Assembly: GCA_023375675.1 (NCBI GenBank)
Contig: JALQBC010000011.1
Location: forward strand, 868,001-932,000
Origin: Cytospora piceicola
Taxonomy: Eukaryota > Ascomycota > Sordariomycetes > Diaporthales > Cytosporaceae
Length of the DNA stretch: 64,000 nucleotides
Direction: 5' to 3'
Below are positions 23,399 to 35,111 of this stretch, in pieces (within the stretch, counting starts at the first letter, position 1; each line of letters starts with the position of its first letter). Made by a program: the position numbers and the translations under genes. Below the pieces are notes generated by a model. It did no database searches. It saw only the letters and a program-made list of their open reading frames with translations, and was not told the origin of the DNA.

Positions 23399-25336
23399 AT
23401 GGCGTCGGAGCTTCGAAGAAGGGTCGCAACAAAACGGGGTGACGACTCGCCGCCCGACTCTCCTGCGTCCCTTACACCGCCCCTCGAGGAAACCCCAGAA
23501 GAAGCAGAGGAGAGGGTTAAGATTGTGCATCACCGGCACAAAGCCCGGAAACGGAGGACCGGCGCCATCTTCCTGCTAGGCAGCTTGTTCGGTATAATAG
23601 CGGCTGGCTTCTTCGCCAAGTCCAATGACCTGATAGACTTCCCCGGCATTGGGGATTTGAGCGTTGATAGCTTGTTGGACGTCTTGCCAGCAGGCCTGGT
23701 CAAGGATGTCCGCGATTTGGTGGTACGTTCGAGCAGTGCCGTATCCTCTACCAACTTTTCTTTAACCAATATGTTATATGTACAGAAAGGAGAGCGCGAC
23801 TATATAGATTCCTACGATGCCTTTTCCGTCGGCCTTAAGGCCCGAGCCGAGGGCCTCGAGGCTCACCACCCCTTGATTATGATTCCCGGCGTTATCTCAA
23901 CCGGTCTCGAGTCCTGGGGTACGGGTAATGCCTCCCGGCCATATTTCCGAAAACGACTTTGGGGCTCATGGAGCATGATGAGGGCTTTAGTGCTTGAGAA
24001 GGAGGTTTGGAAGAAACACATCATGCTAGACAAGAAGACTGGGCTCGACCCTCCTGGCATCAAACTGCGCGCTGCCCAGGGTTTCGACGCCACCGATTTC
24101 TTCATCACTGGGTACTGGATTTGGAGCAAGATGTACGAGAACCTCGCTTCCTTGGGCTACGACCCAACCAATTCCTTTACAGCTGCCTACGATTGGAGGT
24201 TGTCATATAAAAATCTGGAAGTCAGAGACCAGTATTTCACCAGGTTGAAGCTCCACATCGAAGCTGCAAAAATAGGCTGGGGCCACAAGGTGGTCCTCAC
24301 CTCGCATTCGATGGGTAGCCAGGTCCTCTTCTATTTTTTCCATTGGGTTGCCTCTGAGAATGGTGGCGGTGGCGGTGACTCATGGGTTGATGATCACATT
24401 GACTCTTGGATAAACATTAGTGGCTGTATGCTGGGAGCCGTCAAGGGCATACCGGCGGTGCTCTCAGGAGAGATGAAGGACACCGCTCAACTGAACGCAT
24501 TCGCTGTTTATGGCCTGGAGAAGTTCCTGAGCAGGGAAGAGCGCGCAGACATTTTCCGGGCCATGCCTGGTATATCGTCAATGTTGCCTATTGGAGGGGA
24601 TGCCGTCTGGGGAAATCTCACTTGGGCGCCCGATGATCAGCCTGATCAGGAGACCTCTTTTGGCTCGTTCCTGAACTTCCGACAGGCTGTTAATTGGACA
24701 GTTCCAGAGAAGAACCTGACTATTTCCAAATCGATGGACTACCTCACGAACTCGACCGAGGACTGGTATCGAGACCAACTCAAGGGCAGCTATTCCCACG
24801 GAGTTGCACAGACAACGAAAGAGGTTGAGGAGAATGAGAAAGACCCCAGAAAATGGACCAATCCACTTGAGACACGACTACCCTTGGCGCCGAACCTGAA
24901 AATATACTGCTTCTACGGCGTAGGCAAGCCGACCGAACGGGCATATTTCTATCGCAGACCGGAAGGCCCTTCTTCTGTCAACATCACGATAGACACGGGC
25001 CTCATAAACGGACTGATCGACCATGGCGTCATTATGGGCGAGGGCGATGGCACGGTGAACCTCTTGAGCTCGGGCTACATGTGCAACAAAGGTTGGCGCA
25101 TGAAACGGTATAACCCTTCTGGGGCCAAGATCACGGTGGTAGAGATGCGCCATGACCCGGAGAGGTTCAATCCGCGCGGAGGGCCGAATACCGCAGACCA
25201 TGTTGATATCCTTGGAAGGTCAACGTTGAACGAGTTGGTACTCAGGGTGGCAGCCGGAAGGGGAGACACGATTTTTGATCACGTCGTGAGTAACATCACC
25301 GAATACGCGGAGAAGGTTCAAGTGTTTGAGGAGTAG
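23399..25336 (+). CDS. LRO1: Phospholipid:diacylglycerol acyltransferase Lro1
   Basis: Exons 23399-23722 and 23786-25336, 624 residues; the 63 bp intron (GTACGT...TACAG) is in frame and stop-free. A basic N terminus (HHRHKARKRR) precedes one transmembrane segment at about 54-72. The rest is a lumenal LCAT-fold domain with the lid/substrate region IMIPGVISTGLESWGT, the nucleophile in LTSHSMGSQV (Ser about 283 of the spliced form), and late acidic and His motifs GEGDGTVN and ADHVDILGR. It makes triacylglycerol by moving an acyl chain from a phospholipid to diacylglycerol at the ER. The intron call rests on homologues running DLV directly into GERDYIDSYD. Confidence 0.96.
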   Translation: MASELRRRVATKRGDDSPPDSPASLTPPLEETPEEAEERVKIVHHRHKARKRRTGAIFLLGSLFGIIAAGFFAKSNDLIDFPGIGDLSVDSLLDVLPAGLVKDVRDLVVRSSSAVSSTNFSLTNMLYVQKGERDYIDSYDAFSVGLKARAEGLEAHHPLIMIPGVISTGLESWGTGNASRPYFRKRLWGSWSMMRALVLEKEVWKKHIMLDKKTGLDPPGIKLRAAQGFDATDFFITGYWIWSKMYENLASLGYDPTNSFTAAYDWRLSYKNLEVRDQYFTRLKLHIEAAKIGWGHKVVLTSHSMGSQVLFYFFHWVASENGGGGGDSWVDDHIDSWINISGCMLGAVKGIPAVLSGEMKDTAQLNAFAVYGLEKFLSREERADIFRAMPGISSMLPIGGDAVWGNLTWAPDDQPDQETSFGSFLNFRQAVNWTVPEKNLTISKSMDYLTNSTEDWYRDQLKGSYSHGVAQTTKEVEENEKDPRKWTNPLETRLPLAPNLKIYCFYGVGKPTERAYFYRRPEGPSSVNITIDTGLINGLIDHGVIMGEGDGTVNLLSSGYMCNKGWRMKRYNPSGAKITVVEMRHDPERFNPRGGPNTADHVDILGRSTLNELVLRVAAGRGDTIFDHVVSNITEYAEKVQVFEE

Positions 25337-25788
25337 GGTTGATACACATAGGGACGGCATGCTCTGACGCTTGTATTTTGAATGTGCCTACTTGAAAGAA
25401 AGGTTCTGGGGCTATGATATCCGTCCACGCGGCTGTGCCTGGGACACATAGAAAGGCAGATGGTGCTCCGGCCATTGTACTTAGGAGGTTGCTTATGTTT
25501 CTACGCGGCATATATTATGTTTTCTGCATACCCATTCCCCTCTTGGGCACCTTAGACGGTACCGGCGCAACGGAATCGCAATTCTAGTAAACATGATCAA
25601 TTGTCATGATATCTTTGACACTCCGTTAACAGCCACGCCTCGAGAACTCTTTCCCCCATCTACATTTGTCTACCAGTGGCATATGAGCAAGACACGTACA
25701 GCAAGGGTATCATGCAATTCCAGTATCAAAACGCCGGCGAGAAGCAACAGGCTGTCGACGCTCAAGAAACACCGCCCCATGGGTCAAA
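25337..25788. other. Convergent intergenic region LRO1 / DUF1917 gene
   Basis: Expected to hold the two 3' UTRs. No other feature is seen. Confidence 0.5.
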
Positions 25789-26964
25789 TCAAAACGCCCA
25801 TCCCTGATCGTCTTCCCTCTTAATTTCCTTCTTCGGAGCCTTACCATCCTTCTCCCTGAGATACGCGAAGATGTCCTTCGAACTGTACAGTGACGCCCGA
25901 ATGCCCCACGTGTTGCCGTAGCCGATTCCCAAGTAGGTGAATGCATCTATCCAGCGGTTAGTTTTTTTCCCCAAGATGCGTATGGTAGGGAGGGAGGAAT
26001 GCGCACCGGCTTTGTAATAGAGTGGCTTGCTACCCGCACGATCACGCACAAGCTCCAACTGTCTCATCCGATGTAACACCCGTCCAATGTCAGCCTTGTC
26101 GCCGAAATCGTACGTGTAGATGCAAATCACACGCTCCTTCGCAGAACCACGTTCCTCCCGAGGCGATACCTTGGCAGCGATGCCGAGCTCGTTCTTAACG
26201 GTTGCTCGAGCTACCGTCGCCCAGACGTCGTCGACGAAGGCCGGCTCGACGAAGAGCATCCACTACCGCATTAAAGTTAGCACCTTGGACTGACTGAATC
26301 TTCAAGATTACTTGTCTGTGAGTGTTTGGAACGACCTACCTTTCCCGTCCTGACTTTCATCGCGCTCGCCAGCATCAAAATGTCACTCACACATTCCTCT
26401 CTCTCCTTCGAGACCTCTCTTGTCATTGCGGCCCCGGCGCGGCCTCCTCGTCCCTTCTGCTGCCTAGTTTGCAAGAAATCTCCAAATAACTCCAGCCTCT
26501 CTCCACCACCTTCCATGAAGGTGTGCAGCTGGGCGCCGAATTCCGCAGGTGCTTCCTCCCCGCCCTGCTTCTCGCGGGGGATAAAAGGGTTGGCGATATA
26601 AATCCAGGGGATTTCTGGGGTCACGTCTGTGGTTGCGGGTCGAAGGCGCCTGAGGAAATCGTCAATGGTTTCGCCAAGTTGTTTGGCTGAGACCTGGCCC
26701 TCGTAGGGGTTATGAAGCTTAGTGGTGGTGGGCGTCATGTTTGAGGTGGATGATGGCGAGGTGGACTCTTGTTTGATGACTGGTTGGGCCGGACCAGACT
26801 GTTCACGGAGCCGCCAGTATGATTCAACGTCAAAGTCCTCGGCTCTAGACTCCAGGTTGGCGACTTCATTGTCATCACCTAGGCAAGGGTTTAGCGTACT
26901 GCTTGAAGTGAGGTTGAGGGACCCTGGGGCCTTTCTTACCGTAGAAATCCGAGTCAGAGTCCAT
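25789..26964 (-). CDS. DUF1917 / BLES03 (UPF0696) family protein
   Basis: Four exons: 26964-26940, 26878-26340, 26262-26007 and 25946-25789 (introns 61, 77 and 60 bp), 325 residues. The first exon encodes only MDSDSDFYG. The conserved region includes VESYWRLRE, PWIYIANPF, WMLFVEPAFVDDVWATVA, VICIYTYDFGDKADIGRVL and FTYLGIGYGNTWGIRASLYSS. This matches the eukaryotic family of human C11orf68/BLES03, whose biochemical role is not established. The last 60 bp intron is in frame and stop-free; removing it gives YYKADAFTYLGI, as in the family. The gene shares a 420 bp divergent gap with DPH7. Confidence 0.85.
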
Positions 26965-27384
26965 CTTGGTGGTGTCTCTCCATGCAAGCAACCGGAACTC
27001 CCAAGCTTTGAAAACAATTGAACGACTACAAAACCGATGAAACAAGAGCTCGCGGGATCATTGCTTTTGGCGCGAGGTTTGACGTGGACGAATGAAGTAC
27101 AGCATAACATGCATGGGAGGAGTTGGCCAGGGTCGACGACACTCGATATCGGTCCAACCCCCCCCCCCTCAACTCCCCCTACTCACTGAACCCTGACTGG
27201 TACGCAGCAGTTTTTTCAACTGCAGTATCGATCCAGCCTCGACGCTCTTGGTGATTCTTGCAAATAAACAGAACTATCCAATTTTTTCTTCTTGTAGGAT
27301 CCTTTGAACTCTCTTATAAACTAGTGCTTCCTGCCGAAGATAGGAACATTGGATGGCCTCGCTGAGCGCAACTCGTCCATCGAC
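26965..27384. promoter_or_regulatory. Divergent promoter region, DUF1917 gene / DPH7
   Basis: 420 bp between two divergent start codons, with a C9 tract near 27160-27168. No gene is seen. An open frame continues in from the DPH7 side from a TTG at 27349 but lacks an ATG before 27385. Confidence 0.55.
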
Positions 27385-28816
27385 ATGACCATCTCATCCA
27401 GCCAATCGATGGTGTTGGATCTCCCACCAAGCTGCATTGAATTCTGTCCAGCTCACCCCTCGTACTTCCTAGTTGGTACATATAACCTGCAAAAGGAGGA
27501 AGGGGAGGAAGCCGATCAGCAAGAACTAGAAGACGAGGAGGAAAGCAATGTTGAGGTAGAAGAAGGCAAACGGTCCCAGAACAGGACAGGGAGCATCATT
27601 GTCTTCCAGCTTCAGAACGGGAAAGCGTAGGTCTTTCTTTTGTTCTGCTTGCCAAGATATCTTTTATCTCTATGCTAACAGCACTTCTAGACGACGGATC
27701 CAAACCATTCCTCAGCCCTCTGCTGTCTTTGACCTGCACTTCGCACCCCAATCTGATCGGGGGGATATCTGTGCAGCCGTCTCCAGCACAGGTACCATAT
27801 CGCTCTTCAGGCTGTCTCCTGGACAACCATCCTCAACCGAAACGGAAACAGAAGCTGCAGTTCTGAAACCTCTAGGCCTAAGCGGGCTCAAAATCCAAGG
27901 TTCGCATGAAATCACCTTGCTCACCTATTTTGCCTGGCACCCAACTGTACCGGGCCTCATGGCCGTAACTACCGCTACGGGGAAGGTCATCTTTGTACAG
28001 CTAGACGAGGGTTACCAAGAGGCGACGGCTCTTGGCAGCCCAGCCGTTGAGCATACCATGGAAGCATGGTGTGTCGCGTTCTCGGATCTGTGGGACGAGA
28101 CTGCGGGTTCCAAGGAACCTTCGCCATTCTCTACGGTGTTCTCGGGAGGCGACGACTCTGCGCTGATAGTCCGACCCTACAGGCTAGCAGAGATGGACGG
28201 TGTAGACTGCACCGGAAGGTCCAATGAGAAGCCCGATGAACGCTTGAACGAGGATTCTGAAGAGGAATCTGACGACAGCGGCCTCATCCGTTACCACCCT
28301 TACCATGCAAAGACAGTCAAGGGCCACGAAGCAGGAGTGACAGCCATCCTCCCACTCCCCCTTACAATGTCCGACGGGTCACAGCTAGTCCTCACGGGCA
28401 GCTACGACGACACACTGCGGACCTGGGCCATCACGCCGCCCCACAAGAACTACGGAATGCTCAAGACAAGAAAGCTAGCAGAGGAGAACCTCGGCGGCGG
28501 AGTGTGGAGGCTGAAGGTCGTCGAGGAGCTTAGCTCGTTGTCCGGCCCCGGGCCCTGGACCGTAGTCGTGCTGGCGTCGTGCATGCATGCCGGTGCGAGG
28601 ATCATCCGGATACGAGTGGGTGCGGATTCCCAACAGAACTTGGAGATCGAGGTGCTGGTGAGGTTTGAGGAACATAAAAGCATGAACTATGGGAGTGATT
28701 ACTCGCGTGTCGAGGGTACGATTATGCGCGAGGAGGGCAAGAGAGAGGTTGTGTGTGTCTCGACCAGTTTCTATGACAGGCTGCTTTGTGTCTGGGAGTT
28801 TGAGGCGCCTCTATAG
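27385..28816 (+). CDS. DPH7: Diphthine methyltransferase (methylesterase) Dph7, WD-repeat protein
   Basis: Exons 27385-27626 and 27691-28816 (intron 64 bp), 455 residues. It begins MTISSSQSMVLDLPPSCIEFCP, followed by the blade YFLVGTYNLQKE, as in other fungal Dph7. An acidic loop (EEADQQELEDEEES) follows. WD-type blades include AVFDLHFAPQ, TYFAWHPTVPGLMAVTTATG, WCVAFSD, STVFSGGDDSALIV, and LTGSYDDTLRTWAI. Dph7 removes a methyl ester from methylated diphthine on translation elongation factor 2, allowing the final amidation by Dph6. The start at 27385 is the first ATG in frame. Confidence 0.93.
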
Positions 28817-30804
28817 GGTGGATAGCAGGTGCTGACGTTCAATCTCGAAAAGGTTTGACATTGAGATCACAGGCTGAATAGGTCTGAATAGTCCGACTTC
28901 TAGTCCCTCGATATTAGTTCTAGTACAAAGTCCTAAAAACATGTTTTCAAAGTTTCTGATATCCCTACTATTAAAGAAAGTACTAGTAAGATTATCTAGA
29001 ATATTAGATTAAGTATTAGTACTATCTTTATTACGAGAATAATAGCTTTAGTAATATATTATAGCTATTGTTATCTTTATAATATAACTCTAGGTATTAA
29101 TACTTTAAGAAGTAGCTAAGATAAGTACTATTACTTTCCCTTTCTTTTCTCTTACCGTATATATATTAACCTATCCGGGATAAAGCGTACAAGGAGGTAA
29201 GTGTACTAAAGTAGTATACAAGTCAGCTAGTATAACCTGTGACGATAGAGAGGTTTGCTGTGTACAGAATTAAAAGGCAAAAAGAGGCAACCCAGATGCG
29301 TCGAACGGCTGACCTCTGAGGCGAACCTCTGCCAGAAGTATCACCATCCTCGCCGCCGCTGCCAGCCAGTGCGAAACAGCCAGACGTACGTAGCTGGGCA
29401 GCGGAGCAAAAGGATAGGGGCCACTCCCCTCCTCTACGCCCTGCCACTTGATGTGCTACAGCGCGCCCTCCGTTTCGGATGTGGGAATTTGTTTGCAGTG
29501 TTAGTCCGACCTGGGGGGCCCGGTACGGTCGGCACTGTGTCTGAGGTTGCAAGCGGATTATTGTACAGCGTCTTGAATTTATGCAATCAGCTTTACTGTG
29601 GATTAGACCACTCGGCCAACGGCCCCAACTGTACTACCTCACCTGGTGTTGGAAGAACCGACAAGCGCCAGGCTATAAGGCTGGGACAAGAACAGGTACG
29701 TACCACCTGCTCCAGCAATCCAGCCTTCCTCTCTCCCACTAACTCCCTTGCCTGCATTTAGTTGATGGGTTGCATACTAGATGAGCTATTTCCCCCATCT
29801 TGATGCTATCCATGAGAGTTTTGGGCTATAAAAGAGATACGAACCCCTGACTTGAGCTGGATAGAAGCGAACACGTGTACGGGACTCAGCTCAAAATGGT
29901 AGAAGCTTGACCCCCTTTCCTTTACAGTACCAACCCTTTTCTTCTGTCATTTTTTATTCTAATCAGCCGCACCACGTCGAAGAGTTGACCTTCCCCTGGG
30001 TACGGTTTCCCTGCTTTGGAGTCTCCGCTGATTTCAGGGGCTCATCCCAGGGCTACATCTGTGTATGTCATGATCATGCTTCATAGCCCTTTCTAAAACG
30101 AAACTCGGCCAGAGACGTGGTACATACCAGCTGGAGATGAAGTGAGGAGCCGATTTTGATGGTACGATGCCATCAGTGCTGCTTCTGCTATTTCTCTGGT
30201 GTCGGTGAATCCAAACTATTGAAGCTGCCGCTGCTTTTCTTCAAATCCTCTTTTGATCGGTGTGCTAGACGAAGGCATTGTGGCATACAACCAGTTTATA
30301 GCCTTGTGGACCGCCCAGAAGTTAACCTTTGCTGATTATTTGTGGTGATATTAGATCTGTTGGAGCTTGTATGTAAGGAAGGATAGGACATCGGTGGTCA
30401 GAGGCTGTATTATCTGATAGTAATTCAACATCACTTGTTGTTCTCCTTTTCCCTATCCCTATACTCGGGGCTAGGTACCTCATGTGGAGACTCAGAAGCA
30501 ACTGGGCATCGGAGAAATTACTTTCCATCCAACAGAAGCCTTCATCCGAGGCCTCGGTATCTGCGATCTGAGAATAATCATGCGGAGAAATCAATATTTC
30601 ACAGAAATGACACACCCGTAGTGATATTTCCGGCCTGGGGGCCGCAGCAGGACCACACCGAGCATATGCATGGGGCCATTACTACGCAACTATCGCTAAG
30701 AGATCTCATGCAGGTACAAACCATATAAAGCCAACGATATTTGTGGTAGGACATTCGAGTGAAGTTTCAATGTTACACCCCCCCCCTCTCTCTTTGTACA
30801 GTTG
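28817..30804. other. Gene-free stretch downstream of DPH7
   Basis: 2 kb without a credible gene. It contains a short AT-rich, CpA/TpG-poor segment (about 28905-29225), then ordinary composition; the longest open frame (29255-29761) has no recognisable domain and ordinary intergenic composition. The end is the presumed promoter of the GH28 gene, with a C10 tract at about 30778-30787. Confidence 0.5.
28905..29225. repeat. AT-rich RIP-like relic
   Basis: Strongly enriched in TA (e.g. TAATATATTATAGCTATTG) and almost without CA or TG, unlike both flanks. This is the signature of repeat-induced point mutation and looks like a small decayed repeat remnant. No coding trace is readable. Confidence 0.55.
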
Positions 30805-30825
30805 ATGCGTCCACTGGTTGTCACC

Positions 30826-32310
30826 ATGCGTGTCTCACCTCTCCTTTTCGTCTTTCTCGCAAATGGCACCCTCTCCAGCAATGTGACCACCACATGTGTC
30901 GTACCTTCAAAGTACGAGAGCTCCAATGGCGTGGCCTCGGACGCAGATGCAATTGCAGCTGCCTTTGCAGAGTGCTCGGAGAACGCCATCATTGAGTTCA
31001 GTGAAGGTGTGGATTACAACGTCTTCGAGCCGGTCGCGGCCACCAACCTGTCCAACGTGGTGATATCGCTCAAGGGCAACTGGAACCTGCCGCAGAATAT
31101 CAGCTATGTACAGAGTCTCGTGAATGCGAGTGGTGGTACGCTGTACTGGTTCAGCTTCAAGGGGACCAACATTCAGTTCGTGGGAACTCCGAACGTAAGT
31201 AGATACTAGAAGTGCCTGACCAGGAAAAGGACTGACAACTGGCAAGATCACCAACGGCTGGATAAAATCTTACGGGCAAGCATGGTGGGATGCAAATCCA
31301 GCGAATTCTTCAGGAACGGCCCTGCGACCACACCTCATGTCCTTCAATGCCAAAAACTCAGCTATCCAGCACTTCAAGTCACTCAAGCCCATCGCTTGGA
31401 ACGTCAGACTGGAGGGTACCAACATCACGGTGACTGATACCATTATCGAGGCCACATCTTCGAGCGAGTCGTTCCCTTTCAACACCGATGGATTTGATGT
31501 TGGCGGGACGGATATCAGCATACTCAACAGCGTCATCTATAACGGTGACGATGCAATAGCCGTTGGCTCCGGATCTCACAATATTCTCTTCAGAGGTGGG
31601 ACAATCGGCTATCAAACGCACGGAATGAGTATCGGCAGTCTGGGAAAGGACCCTTCTGATTTTGCCAACGTGACGAACGTGAGGTTTGAGGACATCACGG
31701 TCGTAAACGCGGTTTATGCCGCGCGCTTCAAGAGTTGGCTGGGGGGGCAGGGGCTGGCTAAGAATATCAGCTGGAGCAACGTGAGGTTGTATAACGTGAC
31801 GTTTCCCATCTACGTGACGCAGACATATTATAACCAGTACTCGACGTCGACCGGGACGGTGAACAACCAGACTGTCAATATGGTCGACTTCACTTGGGAG
31901 GACTTCACGGGGACCATCAATACGTTGAATCCTGGGGACGGATCTTGTGTCAGCGACGTAAGTCTCGGTCTTGATTTCTGGTGACTCATTTGCTGTGCTG
32001 TGGCTCTTCAGAACCTAGCTTCTCAATGCTCGGTGTCCCTCCACACCCCCCAGATTCCCCTGCTCTTAGCTGACTCTGCTCCCTCTAGCCATGCTGGTAT
32101 AACGTCGGCCTCCCCAACCTTCAGCACACCGAGTCCATAATCATCGAGTGCAGCACGACGACCTCGTGCCAGAACTTTGTGCTGAAGAACGTCGAGGTGT
32201 TCCCTCAGACCCTCGAGCCGCCGACCATGATCTGCATCGACGCAACCGAAAGTCTGAATCCAGATCTTGGGACATACTGCAGAAACGGAACGTTCATCCC
32301 TCTGGCATAA
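30826..32310 (+). CDS. Secreted GH28 polygalacturonase, probably exo-acting
   Basis: Exons 30826-31194, 31247-31957 and 32089-32310 (introns 52 and 131 bp), 433 residues. An upstream in-frame ATG at 30805 would add 7; I prefer 30826 for its CACCATGC context and compact signal peptide ([17 protein letters not shown]). The right-handed beta-helix enzyme carries the four GH28 active-site motifs: [27 protein letters not shown] (His) and ARFKSW (RxK). Thr instead of Gly before the active-site His and the [15 protein letters not shown] coils suggest the exo-polygalacturonase/galacturan hydrolase branch. Many NxS/T sites support secretion. It would release galacturonate from pectin, implying plant cell-wall use. 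Confidence 0.9.
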
Positions 32311-32410
32311 GAAAGAATTGGTCTCGTTGGGGGCTTTTTCTCGAGAAGTCGCGTGGGAAAGGCGACGTCAAAAATTGAATAGATGAATGTCAAACCCATC
32401 CTTCTCCGTT

Positions 32411-32888
32411 TCATGATGACATATCGACGTCGCCGGTCTGAGGCTTAGCGGGGCCCTTGTTGTCCGTCCACAGACCAACGGCCGCCTCGGCGTCCTTCTG
32501 AGTGTACGGCTCTTCTTTGAGCTGCTTTACCCTATCGTAGAATGTCAGGACCGGAACTCAGGGGTTTGCGAGGGAACGGTATTTCATACCTCCTCTTGTG
32601 AGGCTTGCCTCGCTGGTGAGCGACGAGAGTCGACGCGGCCTCAAACCACTTCGCACATTGTATGCAGTAGTTCCTTCCCAGATCGGGCAGGTCCTCGGGC
32701 AGCTTGCTGTCCTTGTGCTGCTTCAGGTGCTTGGGAGACGTGAGATCGGCCTTGATCTGGTCGAGGTCCCTGGTTTGGTAGAATCAGCAAGCCAACTCAA
32801 GGACAACTCGATGACAGGGTCAATGAGGGGGGCCTTACCTCTTGTACCGCCTCGTCTTGGTGAGCGTTCGCTTGTTTTCGACACCCAT
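32411..32888 (-). CDS. BUD20: Bud20/ZNF593 family zinc-finger ribosome export factor
   Basis: Three exons, 32888-32839, 32769-32590 and 32531-32411 (introns 69 and 58 bp), 116 residues; each exon is too short to stand out alone. The product starts MGVENKRTLTKTRRYKRDLDQ. One C2H2 finger, YCIQCAKWFEAASTLVAHQ followed by GKPHKRR, matches Bud20/ZNF593, then VKQLKEEPYTQKDAEAAVG. Bud20 is a shuttling factor on pre-60S particles that aids nuclear export. It lies tail to tail with the GH28 gene, only 100 bp apart. Confidence 0.93.
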
Positions 32889-35111
32889 ATTGGATTGATG
32901 TGAAGGCTTCTTGGGATGTGATGAGCCTCGGATATGTTAAGACGTTGATATCAGTGAGTTGGCAATCCTAGTTGCAGATTGTAGGCGTTACACTTTCACA
33001 TGCAGGAATTTGCCGTACGGTGTGGGAAAGTTTTTCGGGTTGAAAACTGCACTGGCAGCTCACCTAATCCACGTGCCGTAAGGGCCGAAGCATAGTCACA
33101 ATAAGCCCAAAAGCACCAGGGGCCTGTGAAATTAATGCTTCGTTGCTACATACAGTAAGGGCGTTGTGGTCAACCCCGACGAGATGCCTGACAGGTAGGT
33201 ATTTTCTCAGTTACCTAGGTATCCAAGTACCTACCTAAGTAGGCAGATATTCACTCACCCAGGTGGTAGCAGCCCAATCGGGCATGTAGTGAGATGTAGA
33301 CGATGGGCTACGGACAATGGGATATATACCCTAGGGTAGTGTGGGACCTAGACAGTGGGATAAACTCTCATTTGACTATTGGTCCCCTCGGACTGGCATA
33401 TGGAGGTTTGTTAGACCGTCAGACTGTCGGACTCTCTGTTCTCTCCAAATATAAATCAGACTGCGACCCCACGTGGAGATGGTCTCAATTCAAGCTCCTC
33501 CAGACCCCTGAGAAGACCGTTTTGAATGATTTACACTGTCAAAGATGAAACCGGGCCGCCATCGCGACAAATCTATGGCCGAGTCGGTTTTGGGCCGAAA
33601 AACGAGGTCGTCGTCGAACCTCAAGCTTAACGCCTTTCTACGCCGAGACGGACTTCTCGTGAACCGAGCCGACTCGGAGAACCAGTGGACTGTGGGCCGC
33701 CGGGAGACCCACATAACACTCCCAGAATCTCCACAGCCATCTCCAGGTTCTGGGGACACGGCCAGCCTGGTCTGCAGGCCAGGAAAAATTTCAAAAAGTG
33801 AATTTGCCGCGCTGCGGCCTTGCAAATTGGGATCGCAAAGGTTGTCTCCCGTTGCCGGGCTGGCCGGCAGCATTGAGAAACTATGTAGACGCCTCGGAGG
33901 TTAGATGAAGGGACATGCTGCCGCCTGAGGTTTACTGATGGGACTCTTGAAACCACCAAAAGGAGTCGGTAATTTTTGCACTCATTATTTGCACGCAGAC
34001 TCACAGATCCCGGTCACGATCACGATGGCTTCGCCCAGGACCGGCACGCGGCTGGAGCTTGAGCCAGTAAACGGCGCCCTGGGAAGCTTGAGTCAGCAAG
34101 CCGAGGGTCCGGATGAATGGCAGAATGGGTGAACCCCACGGAGGGACCGGCAACACATAGCTGCAGTATCCACCTGCCCAGTATACAGTACTTGTATGTA
34201 CATACAACCACGCAGCGCAACACGGACACGAGGCATACGAGCACCAGCAAGCATCCATTAATAACAATAGCCCTCGGTGTGAGGCATTTGCATGAGAGCA
34301 GCTATGGTCGGAATAGCTTCATGGGAAGTCAATATGCCACATAGCATATATTCTCACTCGATGAGGTGCTTTAAGGGTGCTATTGGTCGTTGCCATATTG
34401 CAAGTCTGGTGCATGTGTGTGGCTCAGGACCTCGGGATGTGACAGCCAACATGCCAGCCTGCCAGCTTCTGAAAGATCGATCATCAGTAGCAATTTCGAG
34501 TGTAACCGAAGTCGAAGGTTTAATTGGAGTCTCAACAGCTGTTCCATCCCACATTACAGCTGTCATCTTTGAGAGGTTGCCCGTGTTATACACAGATATT
34601 CAACGGCTAGTTGTAATATCCGGTCGAAGATACGTATCACTCCGAACGGCATTATGCCCACCTCGGCAAGTATCATGTACACAGTAAAATAAATGGATCC
34701 CTGTGACGTTGTTTCGACACAAATCCAGACTTGCCCCCCCCAAACTCTTGAAAATCAAACTCCTCTGATTGGCCTATTCGGCTAAGAGCGACAGGGGGGT
34801 AGCAGTTCTTGAGGTTTCTGTAGCGCGAAATGCCCTGCGACCGAGGGCGAGGAGCCACGGAATCAGGACCAGACCTTGCTGCTATCTAAAACCTCGCTCC
34901 TCCTCCTCTTCGAACGCACTTTTCACACTTCTTCTCCTTCACCTCCACCATCGCCATCCCGACCAATTCCACCACTTCCTCCTCTACCGGTGGTTCCTCA
35001 ATGCTCTCTTTCCAATACTGAGAGCTCCATCCGCGTGATCTCTCCCTCCACCACTCATATCGTCAGTTTTACATAGCTTCCCTCATCACTCAAAGGGACG
35101 CTCCTTCCACC
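32889..35111. other. Intergenic region BUD20 / aconitase
   Basis: 2.2 kb without a credible gene. It holds a CCTAGGTA cluster (33193-33245) and, before the aconitase start, a long pyrimidine-rich tract (about 34895-35110, many CTCC/CACC words) typical of strongly expressed fungal genes. The open frame at 33545-33904 has no recognisable domain. Confidence 0.55.
33193..33245. repeat. CCTAGGTA-type palindrome cluster
   Basis: CAGGTAGGTATT, TTACCTAGGTATCC and AAGTACCTACCTAAGTAGG occur within 53 bp, in the same style as the other clusters. Confidence 0.55.

Noticed and set aside
29830..29920. Possible tRNA on the minus strand (GGGGTTCGTATC near 29843)
   Set aside because: The B-box resemblance is weak, the acceptor strands do not pair, and no anticodon arm forms.
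33545..33904. 119-codon frame upstream of aconitase
   Set aside because: Both strands are open over the same stretch, composition is ordinary intergenic, and no domain or intron structure supports it.
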